DNA from: Spirochaetaceae bacterium
GTDB taxonomy: Bacteria; Spirochaetota; Spirochaetia; DSM-27196; SKKC01
Direction of reading: 5' to 3'
Length of the DNA stretch: 43,477 nucleotides
Assembly: GCA_007128315.1 (NCBI GenBank)
Contig: SKXQ01000141.1
Span: 1-43,477 of the forward strand
In this document: piece by piece, positions 15,171 to 23,914 of the stretch
How positions within the stretch are numbered: position 1 is the stretch's first letter
Layout of the letters: every line of letters begins with the position of its first letter
The notes under the pieces: generated by a model
Told to the model about the DNA's origin: nothing
Seen by the model: the letters and a program-made list of their open reading frames with translations, nothing else
Databases searched by the model: none
Made by a program: the position numbers and the translations under genes

Positions 15171-15677
15171 ATGAAACGACAGAATATGATATTGTATGCG
15201 CTTACCATTCTCTTTGTTCTGATGGCGCCGGCACTGGCTGCGCAGGTGTCATCCGATGACGTGGATTCGGTCAGCGTCGGCGTGATTGTCGGTGAACCGA
15301 CTGGCCTCAGTATCAAACTATGGCTTACCGACGTCTCGGCGATTGATATCGCCCTCGCGTGGTCCTTCACCGATAATGGAGCCTTCTACGCGAACGCGGA
15401 CTATCTGACGCATTTTTTCGACGTGTTCACGACAGCTCCGGATCGACTGCCTCTGTACGTTGGTGTCGGGGGATCGCTTCGCGTGCGGTCCCAGGCGCCC
15501 GGCGAGGGTGATCCCGATTCGCGACTCCGAGCGGCCGTACGCGTTCCTGTGGGGATCAGTTTTCTTCCCGTGGAACTGCCGCTTGATCTGTTTTTCGAGC
15601 TTGCCCCTCATCTTCGGATTTTCCCTGAGACCACCTTCGGGGTCGCGGGAGGGATAGGAGTCCGGTATCGTTTCTGA
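15171..15677 (+). CDS. Small secreted outer-membrane beta-barrel-like protein
   Basis: 168 residues. An N-terminal signal peptide (MKRQNM, then hydrophobic ILYALTILFVLMAPAL) has a likely cleavage after ALA-AQ near residue 23. The rest alternates polar and hydrophobic residues in short strands (SVGVIVGEPTGLSIKLWL, LPLYVGVGGSLRVRS, GGIGVRYRF) and ends in Phe, the usual C-terminal residue of outer-membrane barrels. No Cys follows the signal, so it is not a lipoprotein. Function is unknown; it resembles small spirochaetal outer-membrane proteins in style only. GAGAGGAAAACG precedes the ATG, and it is likely cotranscribed with the DHH-family gene. Confidence 0.75.
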   Translation: MKRQNMILYALTILFVLMAPALAAQVSSDDVDSVSVGVIVGEPTGLSIKLWLTDVSAIDIALAWSFTDNGAFYANADYLTHFFDVFTTAPDRLPLYVGVGGSLRVRSQAPGEGDPDSRLRAAVRVPVGISFLPVELPLDLFFELAPHLRIFPETTFGVAGGIGVRYRF

Positions 15678-15679
15678 CC

Positions 15680-16336
15680 TCAAGTTTTACGAAGAACCCA
15701 CAGAGGATCGTGCACAGAGACCAGTTCGAATCCGAAGGTTCTGCACACATGGGAAATACAGATCTCGCTGTAGAATGAGATGTGTGTTTCGTCGTACGTG
15801 TACCAGAACGTGAGAAAACGGTTCCAGTCGTCTGGATGCAGGCTGCTTCGTACCACAAGCACTCCGCCAGGCAGTACGACCGTTGAAAGTGTCATCCAGA
15901 AGTCCCGCGGATTTCTCGCGTGTTCTGCGACTTCGCAGCAGGTGACGACCGTATAGTTTGATTCCAGAGCAACGGGGGCGGGAAAAAAGACGGGATCGTA
16001 ATTGCTGACCGCATGTCCCCGCTGTGCGGCGAGCTGACCGAGTACAGGGGCGTATCCGCAGCCGTAATCGAGCATGTCAAACGGTGCGCGCCCGGCTGCG
16101 TTTTCGGCAGTGTCGAGAACGGTGCTCAGCATCTCCACATACCCCGTCTGCTCGAGACTGTTGTTATGCGACAGATAGCGGTCGCGCTCCGCCTCCGGAC
16201 TGATGTGGTCCGCTGTCGGCACGGATACCAGATCGCAGTTACTGCACCAGTGATAGTGCCTCTTCATGCGCTTCTGGTATCGGGATGCGCCCGTCCTGCT
16301 TCCGCAGAGCGGGCATGCTGTCGAAGTCTCGCCCAT
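15680..16336 (-). CDS. Zinc-ribbon class I SAM-dependent methyltransferase
   Basis: 218 residues from the ATG at 16336. An N-terminal four-cysteine zinc ribbon (CPLCG...CSNC) precedes a Rossmann-type methyltransferase domain: motif I DMLDYGCGYAPVLGQL, the acidic end of strand 2 in NYDPVFF, CCEVAEHARNP (motif II/III) and LPGGVLVVRSSLHP. This layout is the common methyltransf-23 type, often acting on small molecules or sugars; the substrate is unknown. The start at 16336 has GGGGTGG at a fair distance. An in-frame ATG at 16381 with GGAG close by would add 15 residues. It converges on the outer-membrane protein gene with a two-base gap and diverges from the aminopeptidase gene. Confidence 0.82.
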   Translation of the reverse strand: MGETSTACPLCGSRTGASRYQKRMKRHYHWCSNCDLVSVPTADHISPEAERDRYLSHNNSLEQTGYVEMLSTVLDTAENAAGRAPFDMLDYGCGYAPVLGQLAAQRGHAVSNYDPVFFPAPVALESNYTVVTCCEVAEHARNPRDFWMTLSTVVLPGGVLVVRSSLHPDDWNRFLTFWYTYDETHISFYSEICISHVCRTFGFELVSVHDPLWVLRKT

Positions 16337-16409
16337 CCTGGTTGCCCACCCCTTTCTCGGATAGTAGTATCTGGAGATCATATTCTCCAGCTACAAGGTG
16401 GAAAGGTCT

Positions 16410-17639
16410 ATGGATCACGAAACGAGAACTGAACGCTATATCGATTTGCTGCTCACCGCACTTGATCTCGAACCAGGAAACAAACTGGCAATACGTTCCG
16501 AGCCGGCTCATCGGGACTTCGTGCTCGCCGTGGTTCAGCGGGCGTATCAGGCGGGTGCGGCCTACGTGCACGTCATGGCAAACGATCCGAGAATACACAA
16601 AGCCAGGGTCGAGTACGCTACATCGGATTCGCTGTCCTACGTACCTGGTTTTCTTCGCGATGAGTACTTGAGCTTTACCGACGGTAGCTGGTGTCTGCTG
16701 TCCCTGGTAGGCCCTGAGTATCCGGACCTGCTTGAAAAGATCGACTCCGGCCGGAACGCCATCGTGGGTAAGGCCCAGGCAGAAACCCTCAAACCCTTCC
16801 GCGAAGCCTTGCAGAGCGACCGGTTCGCCTGGTGTGTCGCGGCGATTCCCACCGAAGGATGGGCCGGTAAAATATTCGGGAGCGGGTCGGGACCCGATGC
16901 GGTGGAACAGCTCTGGAACATCATGGTGCCGATACTTCGACTCGATTCCGCTGACCCCGGGTCGGCGTGGAAGGAGCACGCAGAGCTTCTGCAGGCCAGG
17001 GCCCGGCTGCTTACCGACCGTTCAATTCGGGAGTTGCACTTTCGCAGTGCTTCTACCGATCTGAAGGTATCGCTGCTCGAACAGAGCGTCTGGGTCGGTG
17101 GTGGAGCACGAAAACCTTCGGGGCGCCCGTTTCTGCCGAATGTACCGACTGAAGAAGTGTTTACGACTCCCCGCAAAAACGGTACGCGAGGACGCGCGGT
17201 CATTACCCGGCCTGTTATGGTCCTCGGCCGCATCGTAAGCGGTGCGTGGTTCGAGTTCGTCGACGGGCGGGTGGATGCCTTCGGCGCGGAGCAGGGCACC
17301 GACACGCTTGAGAAGTACTTTGAAATCGACCCGAACGCGCGGTATCTCGGTGAGATCGCCCTCGTTGACGCGAGCAGTCCCGTGTTCGAGTCGGGTACCA
17401 TCTTTTACAACATACTCTACGATGAAAACGCCGCGTGCCACATGGCACTCGGTTCAAGCTACCCGACCTGTGTGCGCGGTGGAGTCGACCTTTCGACAGA
17501 TGAGTATGAGAAGCTCGGAGCCAACCGGTCGACGCTGCACACCGATTTCATGATAGGCAGTACAGACCTCAGCGTCGACGCAAGGACCTATGAGGACGGC
17601 TCGTTTCAGGTCATGCGGGACGGCAGGTTCGTCATCTGA
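16410..17639 (+). CDS. M29-family metalloaminopeptidase
   Basis: Removes N-terminal amino acids from peptides in the cytoplasm. The 409 residues fit the M29 (AmpS/PepS/aminopeptidase T) family: LPNVPTEEVFTTP holds the first metal-binding Glu, then GEIALVDASSPV (Glu), LYDENAACHMALGSSYP (His) and LHTDFMIGS (His and Asp) complete the two-metal site. The ATG at 16410 has AAAGG right ahead; an in-frame GTG at 16398 is a weaker option. The photolyase ATG begins one base after its stop, so the two genes are cotranscribed, an unusual pairing with no obvious functional link. Confidence 0.92.
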   Translation: MDHETRTERYIDLLLTALDLEPGNKLAIRSEPAHRDFVLAVVQRAYQAGAAYVHVMANDPRIHKARVEYATSDSLSYVPGFLRDEYLSFTDGSWCLLSLVGPEYPDLLEKIDSGRNAIVGKAQAETLKPFREALQSDRFAWCVAAIPTEGWAGKIFGSGSGPDAVEQLWNIMVPILRLDSADPGSAWKEHAELLQARARLLTDRSIRELHFRSASTDLKVSLLEQSVWVGGGARKPSGRPFLPNVPTEEVFTTPRKNGTRGRAVITRPVMVLGRIVSGAWFEFVDGRVDAFGAEQGTDTLEKYFEIDPNARYLGEIALVDASSPVFESGTIFYNILYDENAACHMALGSSYPTCVRGGVDLSTDEYEKLGANRSTLHTDFMIGSTDLSVDARTYEDGSFQVMRDGRFVI

Positions 17640-17640
17640 T

Positions 17641-19098
17641 ATGTCTGTTCACCCCGATCGTCTGGTAGTTCACGCCCAGGGTGAGCCCCGCCGGAACGCA
17701 CGGTACGTCCTGTACTGGATGCAATCCGCCCAGCGTCCATGGGACAACGCCGCTCTTGATTATGCCGTCACGCGGGCGAACGAGCTTGATCTGCCGCTTC
17801 TCGTCGTCTTCGGACTCATGAGCGACTATCCGGAGGCGAATGTCCGTCATTATCGCTTCATGCTCGAAGGGCTCGCTCAGACGGCTCCACATCTGAAACG
17901 GAATGGCATGGGATTTCGTCTGCGAAGCGGAAGCCCTCCCGCAGTAGCTGCCGCCTACGCCGGTTACGCTGCGCTCGTGGTAACCGATGGCGCGTACCTC
18001 AATCATACCAGGGCGTGGCGCGAACAGCTCGCCCGGGATGCCGGCTGCCCTGTCGTAGAGGTCGATAGCGAGCTCGTCGTACCTGTGCGACGAGCGTCCG
18101 ACAAACGGGAGTTCGCCGCACGTACGATACGGCCGAAGCTGCACCGACAGGTTGACGAGTTTCTTCATGAACAGCCTCAGCCGACCGTAACTGTCGAGTG
18201 GAACGGACAGGCAGATCTGGAAGCAGACGCCAGCCTGGCCCGGTGTGATTCGAAGCCGAACGACGATGTTACCGAAGCCGACCTTTCTGACGTCAAGGCC
18301 CTCTGTACGCGTCTGCCGCTGGACACATCGGTACACGAGGTCAGCAGGCTCTACTCTGGAGGTCCGGAGCACGCCCGGTCCCGGTTTGAAGCATTCCTCG
18401 ACGACAGCTTCGTTCATTACAGTGACCATCGTAACCAGCCGCACACCGACGACTCGAGTGGCATGAGCATGCATCTTCAGTTTGGTCAGGTGTCACCGCT
18501 GCGACTGCTGCTGGAAGCGAAGAAGCATCTGGACAGTTACGGAGACGCTCTGAAGGAGCAGTATGAGGATTTCTTCGAAGAGCTTCTCGTACGACGCGAA
18601 CTTGCCTACAACTACTGCTTTTATGAGCCGAACTATGATTCCTACGACGCGTTGCCGGGCTGGGCAAAGCAGACCCTGTCAGCACACGCTCACGATGAAC
18701 GAAGACCCCTGTACAGTCTCGAAGAACTGCAGGCTTCGCAGACCGAAGACGAGTACTGGAACGCGGCAAACACAGAGATGCGGGAAACCGGGTACATGCA
18801 CAATTACATGCGCATGTACTGGGGCAAACAGATCATACTGTGGTCGCCGACACCCGAAGAGGCGTTCTCGCGGGTTCTGTACCTGAACAACACGTTTTTT
18901 CTTGATGGTCGTAATCCTGCCAGTTATGCCAACTGCGCGTGGATTTTCGGTCTGCACGATCGTCCCTGGACTGAGCGCGAGATATTCGGCACGGTGCGCA
19001 TCATGGTGCCGGCGGGCCTGAAGCGAAAGTGCAACATGACTGCCTACCTTGAAAAGGTCGACAGGCTGTCGCGTTTCATTCACGAGGCTCCCGCGTAA
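17641..19098 (+). CDS. Class II CPD photolyase
   Basis: Repairs cyclobutane pyrimidine dimers using blue light, FADH- and an antenna pigment. The 485 residues match class II deoxyribodipyrimidine photolyases: N-terminal alpha/beta domain (ARYVLYWMQSAQRPWDNAAL), the FAD-domain blocks GMSMHLQFGQVSPLRLL and FFEELLVRRELAYNYC, and the signature stretches TGYMHNYMRMYWGKQI and NPASYANCAWIFGLHDRPW. The ATG at 17641 is used rather than an upstream in-frame start inside the aminopeptidase gene, because family similarity begins after it. Its presence points to a light-exposed habitat. The gene ends 17 bases from the convergent peptidase gene with no visible terminator. Confidence 0.94.
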   Translation: MSVHPDRLVVHAQGEPRRNARYVLYWMQSAQRPWDNAALDYAVTRANELDLPLLVVFGLMSDYPEANVRHYRFMLEGLAQTAPHLKRNGMGFRLRSGSPPAVAAAYAGYAALVVTDGAYLNHTRAWREQLARDAGCPVVEVDSELVVPVRRASDKREFAARTIRPKLHRQVDEFLHEQPQPTVTVEWNGQADLEADASLARCDSKPNDDVTEADLSDVKALCTRLPLDTSVHEVSRLYSGGPEHARSRFEAFLDDSFVHYSDHRNQPHTDDSSGMSMHLQFGQVSPLRLLLEAKKHLDSYGDALKEQYEDFFEELLVRRELAYNYCFYEPNYDSYDALPGWAKQTLSAHAHDERRPLYSLEELQASQTEDEYWNAANTEMRETGYMHNYMRMYWGKQIILWSPTPEEAFSRVLYLNNTFFLDGRNPASYANCAWIFGLHDRPWTEREIFGTVRIMVPAGLKRKCNMTAYLEKVDRLSRFIHEAPA

Positions 19099-19115
19099 AT
19101 TGTGTACCCGGTCGA

Positions 19116-20459
19116 TCAGGCAAGGGCGCCCATAGGATCCCAGGGCGGGAGTACGACAGGGTCCTGCTCGGAGATGGCGCAGATTCCCGGATCAAGCAGG
19201 CGTCTGTGGACAGCGATCTCGTAGACGTGCTCACTGAACCATCCGTCGCTCATGAGCAGGTAGCCCTTGTCGCCGCCTTTATCGCCCCAGCTGTTTTCGA
19301 CTCTCCACCTGACCGGCTTTCCGTGCCCGTCGAGATCAACCCCGGTAAAGAGCATGGCGTGCGTCATCTTACCGTGGCCGTAGGTCATCCGAAGTGATTT
19401 CGTGAACTCTGCGTAGTCGCTCGCCCGGAGAGACTCATCAAAGATTTCAAGATCGAGAATACCAAGTTCCCTGTGTATCGCCTTTCCGACATCGCACCCG
19501 AACCAGACGGCTTGCCCGGAAACGATGCTGTCAATTGCCGCCTGTTTGAGTACATCAACATCAAGATTGATGTACGTGACGGGTCGACTGCCGTCCATGT
19601 TACCAAGATATTCGACGGTGTACGCCCTGCCGAGTGGTTTATCGGGAGATGGAGCGTTAATCAGGCACAGGAAATCGCTGAGGTCCTGCTTACAGTGCCG
19701 CTGAAAAAATTCCAGAGGAGTGATGGTACCGTCCCTGCGGAAATTTCCCTTCGCGTCGCGCCATTCCCACACAAAGGTACGCGGGGGTACGCCAAGGTGT
19801 GTAGCAAGGATGCGATAGACATCACCGACGGCCTCATCTCTGATCGCCTCTGTCCTTCCGGTCGGTTCTTTCATGCTGATACTTTCACGGAGCCGTGCAG
19901 CGGCGAGACGGAGTCGCTCGGCGAGCTGATCGTTCAGACTGCGCGTCCTTCCGGAATGCCAGGTTTCAGGCATGGCATCTTTCGGGACAATGCCGTACTT
20001 GTTCACCAGCGCGACAAACATATCCCATTGCCCTGCATCGGGCACGGGCTCGGCGAGGAGCCACGACACCAGGCGCCCGTCCGCGGGTTCGCCAGCCGTA
20101 TCGGCGATATTGGAGAGAAAGAAATTCGCCTTCTCTAGCTTGTCATAGAACATCAGAAAAGTCTGTGAGAGCTCGAACTGGTCAAGCCCCAGGCTGTCCC
20201 TCACTTCCAGACGCAGGAGATTGAGACCGGCAAAGAGCCAGCAGCGACCACTCTGTTTCTGATTCGTCGTGCCCGGTGTACGGATCAGGTGACTGAAGGT
20301 GTGATGACGCGTGTTCGCGATGCGTCGGTCGGTGGCCGCGGCCAGGTAACCTGCGTTCGTCACCGCGTTCATCGCGATTCTGTTCTCGGGACGCTCGAAA
20401 AACCGTGTTTCAAGCGCAACAATCCGCTCCATGCCGAGAGGCGTTCGTTCTGTCTGCAT
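19116..20459 (-). CDS. C1-family aminopeptidase C / bleomycin hydrolase
   Basis: A cytoplasmic papain-like cysteine aminopeptidase (PepC). The 447 residues fit the family. The catalytic residues are visible: Cys73 in NQKQSGRCWLFAGLN (the same number as in eukaryotic bleomycin hydrolases), His in GKMTHAMLFTG and Asn in RVENSWGDKG. No signal peptide is present. The ATG at 20459 has AGGAAGGGA at the right distance; an in-frame ATG at 20549 would add 30 unconvincing residues and would run back into the tRNA promoter. Homologues form hexameric barrels that also bind nucleic acid; whether this one does is unknown. Confidence 0.93.
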   Translation of the reverse strand: MQTERTPLGMERIVALETRFFERPENRIAMNAVTNAGYLAAATDRRIANTRHHTFSHLIRTPGTTNQKQSGRCWLFAGLNLLRLEVRDSLGLDQFELSQTFLMFYDKLEKANFFLSNIADTAGEPADGRLVSWLLAEPVPDAGQWDMFVALVNKYGIVPKDAMPETWHSGRTRSLNDQLAERLRLAAARLRESISMKEPTGRTEAIRDEAVGDVYRILATHLGVPPRTFVWEWRDAKGNFRRDGTITPLEFFQRHCKQDLSDFLCLINAPSPDKPLGRAYTVEYLGNMDGSRPVTYINLDVDVLKQAAIDSIVSGQAVWFGCDVGKAIHRELGILDLEIFDESLRASDYAEFTKSLRMTYGHGKMTHAMLFTGVDLDGHGKPVRWRVENSWGDKGGDKGYLLMSDGWFSEHVYEIAVHRRLLDPGICAISEQDPVVLPPWDPMGALA

Positions 20460-20537
20460 TCGCGTTATCCCTTCCTGTCGACCGAAAGTGTACCGACGGA
20501 CCGTGCCACGCTGTCTCTGTCGTGTCAACGCGGTGTC

Positions 20538-20567
20538 TTGACACAACACTCGTTCTGTTGCTATTTT
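20538..20567 (+). promoter_or_regulatory. Promoter of the tRNA-Thr gene
   Basis: Perfect TTGACA (20538-20543), 18-base spacer, TATTTT (20562-20567), 17 bases before the mature tRNA 5' end at 20585. Confidence 0.6.
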
Positions 20568-20584
20568 CCTCGGACACTTTGGAC

Positions 20585-20657
20585 GCCTCTATAGCTCAGT
20601 CGGTAGAGCACCACCATGGTAAGGTGGGGGTCATCGGTTCAAGTCCGATTGGAGGCT
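20585..20657 (+). tRNA. tRNA-Thr (anticodon GGT)
   Basis: A full cloverleaf of 73 bases: acceptor GCCTCTA pairs with TGGAGGC (one G-T pair), D arm GCTC...GAGC, anticodon stem CCACC/GGTGG with loop ATGGTAA (anticodon GGT), T arm ATCGG-TTCAAGT-CCGAT, discriminator T. The 3' CCA is not encoded. It reads ACC/ACT threonine codons. It lies upstream of tRNA-Trp and secE. Confidence 0.95.
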
Positions 20658-20661
20658 CGTG

Positions 20662-20690
20662 TTGACCCCATCGCATCTCGCCTATATAGT
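20662..20690 (+). promoter_or_regulatory. Promoter for tRNA-Trp-secE-nusG
   Basis: TTGACC (20662-20667), 17-base spacer, TATAGT (20685-20690), about 35 bases before the tRNA-Trp 5' end. A strong match that allows transcription independent of tRNA-Thr. Confidence 0.6.
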
Positions 20691-20725
20691 GGGTGTGACT
20701 TGCCGTTGGGGCAATTCTGTCGCGA

Positions 20726-20799
20726 AGGCCAGTAGCTCCAATTGGTAGAGCGTCGGTCTCCAAAACCGAATGTTGTAGGTTCGAATCCTACCTGGCCTG
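20726..20799 (+). tRNA. tRNA-Trp (anticodon CCA)
   Basis: A 74-base cloverleaf: acceptor AGGCCAG/CTGGCCT, D arm with AATTGGTAGAGC, anticodon stem TCGGT/ACCGA around CTCCAAA (anticodon CCA), T arm GTAGG-TTCGAAT-CCTAC, discriminator G. No encoded CCA end. It lies 23 bases before secE, the usual bacterial arrangement. Confidence 0.96.
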
Positions 20800-20822
20800 T
20801 TCCTATAGTAAGGGGATATAGA

Positions 20823-21002
20823 ATGAAAAGGATCGTCCAGTTTTTCAAGGACAGTTACGCAGAGCTGAAGAGGGTTGTGTGGCCTTCGAGGGAGCAGGTA
20901 ATCAGTTCTACACAGGTTGTGCTGGTGAGTCTCGTGCTGTTTGGTATCGCACTTGGTGCTCTCGATCTGATTTTCACACAGGCGATTCTTTTTCTTTTTT
21001 AG
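20823..21002 (+). CDS. secE: Preprotein translocase subunit SecE
   Basis: The small stabilising subunit of the SecYEG inner-membrane channel. Only 59 residues, the short single-span form: an amphipathic helix (VQFFKDSYAELKRVVWP) with the conserved W-P pair before SREQ, then one transmembrane helix (VVLVSLVLFGIALGAL). The ATG at 20823 has AAGGGG upstream. It sits directly after tRNA-Trp and before nusG. Confidence 0.95.
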   Translation: MKRIVQFFKDSYAELKRVVWPSREQVISSTQVVLVSLVLFGIALGALDLIFTQAILFLF

Positions 21003-21030
21003 TCTATTTCCATTGATGGAATAGATTTTT
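21003..21030 (+). terminator. Candidate attenuator between secE and nusG
   Basis: An A+T-rich inverted repeat TCTATT(T)CCAT / ATGGAATAGA with a one-base bulge at 21003-21025, followed by TTTTT at 21026-21030. The position directly after the secE stop suggests partial termination or transcript stabilisation. The stem is weak. Confidence 0.35.
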
Positions 21031-21067
21031 GACCGACTCACTCGTAGACGAGTACAGGCAGCGAATA

Positions 21068-21622
21068 ATGGCGAAAGCATGGTACGTTCTTCACACCTAT
21101 GCGGGGTATGAAAACAAGATCGAAAAAACACTGCACATTCTCAATGACGACGGTGAGCTTGGCGAAAGCCTTCACGACGTGAAAGTGCCTTCTGAAGAAG
21201 TCGTTGAAGTCAAAGACGGTAAAAGGAAAGTAAGCACCAAGAAGTTTCTCCCTGGTTATATTCTCCTGGAAATGGATCTTCCGGATCTTGGCTGGAAGAC
21301 CGTTTGTTCGCGGATAAAGAAAATACAGGGTGTTACCGGTTTTGTCGGGGCATCGGCAAGCGGGAAGCCGCAGCCCATTTCGCAGGAGGAAGCGCGGCGC
21401 ATCCTTCAGAAGAGCGGTGAAATCGAAGGCGACAAGAACCTCAAGCCGAAAGACAGTTTTATCGTAGGCGAAGGTGTACGAATTGTAGAAGGTCCGTTCG
21501 ATTCGTTTACGGGTACGGTTGAAGAAGTGAACCTTGAAAAAGGGAAGTTGCGCGTCATGGTCGGGATTTTTGGCCGTTCGACGCCGGTAGAAGTTGATTT
21601 TCTGCAAGTTGAAAAAGTATAG
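21068..21622 (+). CDS. nusG: Transcription elongation/antitermination factor NusG
   Basis: Binds RNA polymerase at the clamp helices, reduces pausing and couples to Rho or ribosomal S10. The 184 residues contain the NGN domain (AKAWYVLHTYAGYENKIEK to about residue 115) and the C-terminal KOW domain (GEGVRIVEGPFDSFTGTVEE and VGIFGRSTPVEVDF). The ATG at 21068 starts at the usual family N-terminus; an in-frame TTG at 21029 would overlap the attenuator hairpin T-tract. The ribosome-binding site is weak. Confidence 0.96.
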   Translation: MAKAWYVLHTYAGYENKIEKTLHILNDDGELGESLHDVKVPSEEVVEVKDGKRKVSTKKFLPGYILLEMDLPDLGWKTVCSRIKKIQGVTGFVGASASGKPQPISQEEARRILQKSGEIEGDKNLKPKDSFIVGEGVRIVEGPFDSFTGTVEEVNLEKGKLRVMVGIFGRSTPVEVDFLQVEKV

Positions 21623-21632
21623 GAAGTCGGAT

Positions 21633-21695
21633 GACCGGTCCTTGGACCGGTCTGAGCGTCTGGGAGCGTGCCGCCGGACATCTGGTGGTGCGCGC
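21633..21695 (+). promoter_or_regulatory. Paired hairpins in the rplK leader (candidate L1 autoregulation or processing site)
   Basis: Two inverted repeats lie between nusG and rplK. The first is the near-perfect palindrome GACCGGTCC-TT-GGACCGGTC at 21633-21652. The second (21666-21695) pairs GCGTGC and GCCGG with CTGGT and GCGCGC around an ACAT loop. Known L1 repressors bind the rplK leader in many bacteria; whether either stem mimics the 23S L1 site is not established. No T-tract follows. Confidence 0.4.
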
Positions 21696-21720
21696 ATGAA
21701 CCACGCAAAGGAGAAAGAAT

Positions 21721-22158
21721 ATGGCCAAAAAAAAGGTCAGTGCGCTTGTTAAGCTGCAGGTACCGGCCGGTAAAGCGACGCCGGCACCTCCGGTAGGGCC
21801 TGCACTTGGGCCTCACGGTGTGAGTGCTCCACAATTTGTGCAGCAGTTCAATGATGCAACCAAGAACCTTGAGCCGGGACTGGTTATTCCCGTTGTCATT
21901 ACGATTTATCAGGATCGGAGTTTTTCGTTTATAACGAAGACTCCCCCGGCAGCTGTACTGATTCGTCGGGCCGTCGGGCTGGATAAGGGGTCAGGGGAGC
22001 CGAACAAGAAGAAGGTTGGTACGCTTTCGCAGGAAAAGCTTCGCGAGATCGCTGAAACCAAGCTTCCCGATCTGAACGCGAACGATGTTGCCGCTGCAAT
22101 GAATATAGTCGCTGGTACTGCCAGGAGTATGGGTGTGAATGTGGAGGCGGCATCATGA
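21721..22158 (+). CDS. rplK: 50S ribosomal protein L11
   Basis: 145 residues. L11 forms the GTPase-associated centre with 23S rRNA, the site of thiostrepton binding and of RelA activation. The N-terminal domain has the Pro-rich [12 protein letters not shown] helix start and the C-terminal RNA-binding domain has [16 protein letters not shown] and [21 protein letters not shown] precedes the ATG. Its TGA overlaps the rplA start. Confidence 0.98.
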   Translation: MAKKKVSALVKLQVPAGKATPAPPVGPALGPHGVSAPQFVQQFNDATKNLEPGLVIPVVITIYQDRSFSFITKTPPAAVLIRRAVGLDKGSGEPNKKKVGTLSQEKLREIAETKLPDLNANDVAAAMNIVAGTARSMGVNVEAAS

Positions 22159-22850
22159 AGCGTGGAAAGCGATATCTGGAAGCCGTGAAATCGGTAGACA
22201 AGACAAAAGACTACGAAACCGCCGAAGCCGTCGATCTGGTTAAGAAGCTCGCAAAGGCCAGGTTTGACGAGACGATCGAGCTTTCAATGAACCTGAACCT
22301 CAAGAAGAGTTCTACCGTCCGCGACACGCTGGTTCTGCCTCACCAGTTCCGGGGAGACAAGAAGATTCTGGTTTTCGCCAAGGGTGAAAAAGCGGATGAA
22401 GCACGGGCGGCGGGTGCGACCCATGTGGGTGATTCTGATCTTATCGACAAAATCCGCGACGGGTGGATGGACTTCGACGTTGCGGTTGCAACGCCTGACA
22501 TGATGAAAGACGTTGGAAGGCTTGGGCCGATTCTTGGTCGCAGGGGACTCATGCCGAACCCGAAGACGCAGACGGTTACGTTTGACATCAAAGAAGCTAT
22601 CGGCGAACTGAACAAGGGTCGTGTAGAGTTCAGGAGCGACAAGACTGGCGTGATCCATCTCCCGGTCGGCAAGGTGAGCATGGATAGCGCTCAGATTCAC
22701 GAGAATATCGCGGCTGTGGTCAGCGAAGTGACGAAGCGTCGTCCTGCTGACACAAAGGGTGACTTCGTTCATTCCATAGCCATCAGTTCGACCATGGGGC
22801 CGGGTGTGAAGATCGCCTCTGGCCCGGATGTAGGAGCACGAAATGCCTGA
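22155..22850 (+). CDS. rplA: 50S ribosomal protein L1
   Basis: 231 residues. L1 forms the mobile stalk that guides deacylated tRNA from the E site, and commonly represses its own rplKA mRNA. Conserved blocks are [29 protein letters not shown] and [19 protein letters not shown]. The start overlaps the rplK stop by ATGA with GGAGG eight bases ahead, and its 3' end overlaps rplJ by eight bases, so rplK-rplA-rplJ are translationally coupled. Confidence 0.98.
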   Translation: MKRGKRYLEAVKSVDKTKDYETAEAVDLVKKLAKARFDETIELSMNLNLKKSSTVRDTLVLPHQFRGDKKILVFAKGEKADEARAAGATHVGDSDLIDKIRDGWMDFDVAVATPDMMKDVGRLGPILGRRGLMPNPKTQTVTFDIKEAIGELNKGRVEFRSDKTGVIHLPVGKVSMDSAQIHENIAAVVSEVTKRRPADTKGDFVHSIAISSTMGPGVKIASGPDVGARNA

Positions 22851-23385
22851 AGGATATACGACCAAGGTAAATGAGCAGAAGCAGGCTGCGGTACAGGCGG
22901 TAAAAGAGCGGTTCGCCGGGGTCAATGACTACGTTTTCACGAACTACCGTGGGTTGACTGTTGAGCAGATCACCGCTATCCGTCGCGCCCTGCATGAACA
23001 GGATGCGGATTTTCGTGTCATCAAGAACAGAACGGCGAAGATCGCGTTCAGTGAGCTCGAGTACCCGGACGTATCGGAGTTGCTCGTCGGACCGACTGCG
23101 GTCGCGCTTGCGCGTGGCGAGTCCGGCTCGGTTGTCAAGAAGCTCATCGATTTCGCGAAGGAAATGCCGGTTGAGCTCAAGGGTGGGCTCATTGGCGGGG
23201 CTGTGTTCTCTCTTGAACAGGTGGAGGCATACAGCAAGCTGCCGTCGAGAGACGAGCTGATCGCCAAGCTTATGAGCGCAATGAACGGCACCGCACAGAA
23301 TCTTGTGTTCGTGCTCAATGCAATTCCGCAGAAACTTGTCCGCACACTGCAGGCGGTAAAAGAGAAGAAAGAGTCCGAAGGCTGA
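22843..23385 (+). CDS. rplJ: 50S ribosomal protein L10
   Basis: 180 residues. L10 is the base of the L7/L12 stalk. The N-terminal rRNA-binding domain contains [20 protein letters not shown] and [12 protein letters not shown]; the C-terminal helix ([20 protein letters not shown] then [12 protein letters not shown]) anchors L7/L12 dimers. TAGGAG precedes the ATG inside the rplA 3' end. Confidence 0.97.
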   Translation: MPEGYTTKVNEQKQAAVQAVKERFAGVNDYVFTNYRGLTVEQITAIRRALHEQDADFRVIKNRTAKIAFSELEYPDVSELLVGPTAVALARGESGSVVKKLIDFAKEMPVELKGGLIGGAVFSLEQVEAYSKLPSRDELIAKLMSAMNGTAQNLVFVLNAIPQKLVRTLQAVKEKKESEG

Positions 23386-23478
23386 TCTCACTGGTCTCGG
23401 AATAACACATCAAATCACCGGCGTTAGTCTTCACAGTGGGTTGTCTGCTATCGCCGGTACACATAAGGAGAAGGTAAT

Positions 23479-23871
23479 ATGGCAGCACCGACGAAAGAAG
23501 ACATTCTGGAAGCCATTGCAAACATGACCGTGCTCGAGGTAAGCGAGCTCGTGTCTGCTATGGAAGAGAAGTTTGGTGTAACAGCAGCGGCCCCTGTGGC
23601 AGTTGCGGCAGCGGGAGCTGGCGCAGCGGATGCAGGCGGCGCAGAGGCTGAGGAGCAGACTGAGTTCAACGTAATTCTCAAGGGCATTGCTGACGGACAG
23701 AAAATCCCCGTCATCAAGGAAGTCCGTGCAATTACGGGACTTGGTCTCAAGGAGGCGAAGGAGCTCGTTGAAGCCGGAGGAAAGGCGGTCAAGGAAGGAG
23801 TCGACAAGGCAGAGGCGGCATCGCTCAAGGAGAAGCTTGAGGCAGCCGGCGGCGTTGTTGAGGTCCAGTAA
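23479..23871 (+). CDS. rplL: 50S ribosomal protein L7/L12
   Basis: 130 residues. Multi-copy stalk protein that recruits translation factors. An N-terminal dimerisation helix ([20 protein letters not shown]) is followed by an Ala/Gly-rich hinge of about 25 residues and the compact C-terminal domain ([41 protein letters not shown]). AAGGAG precedes the ATG. A 93-base spacer from rplJ contains no obvious promoter. Confidence 0.98.
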   Translation: MAAPTKEDILEAIANMTVLEVSELVSAMEEKFGVTAAAPVAVAAAGAGAADAGGAEAEEQTEFNVILKGIADGQKIPVIKEVRAITGLGLKEAKELVEAGGKAVKEGVDKAEAASLKEKLEAAGGVVEVQ

Positions 23872-23914
23872 ACCTCTTTTTGCGACAGCTATCAGCTTCG
23901 ATTTCTCACCGTAT

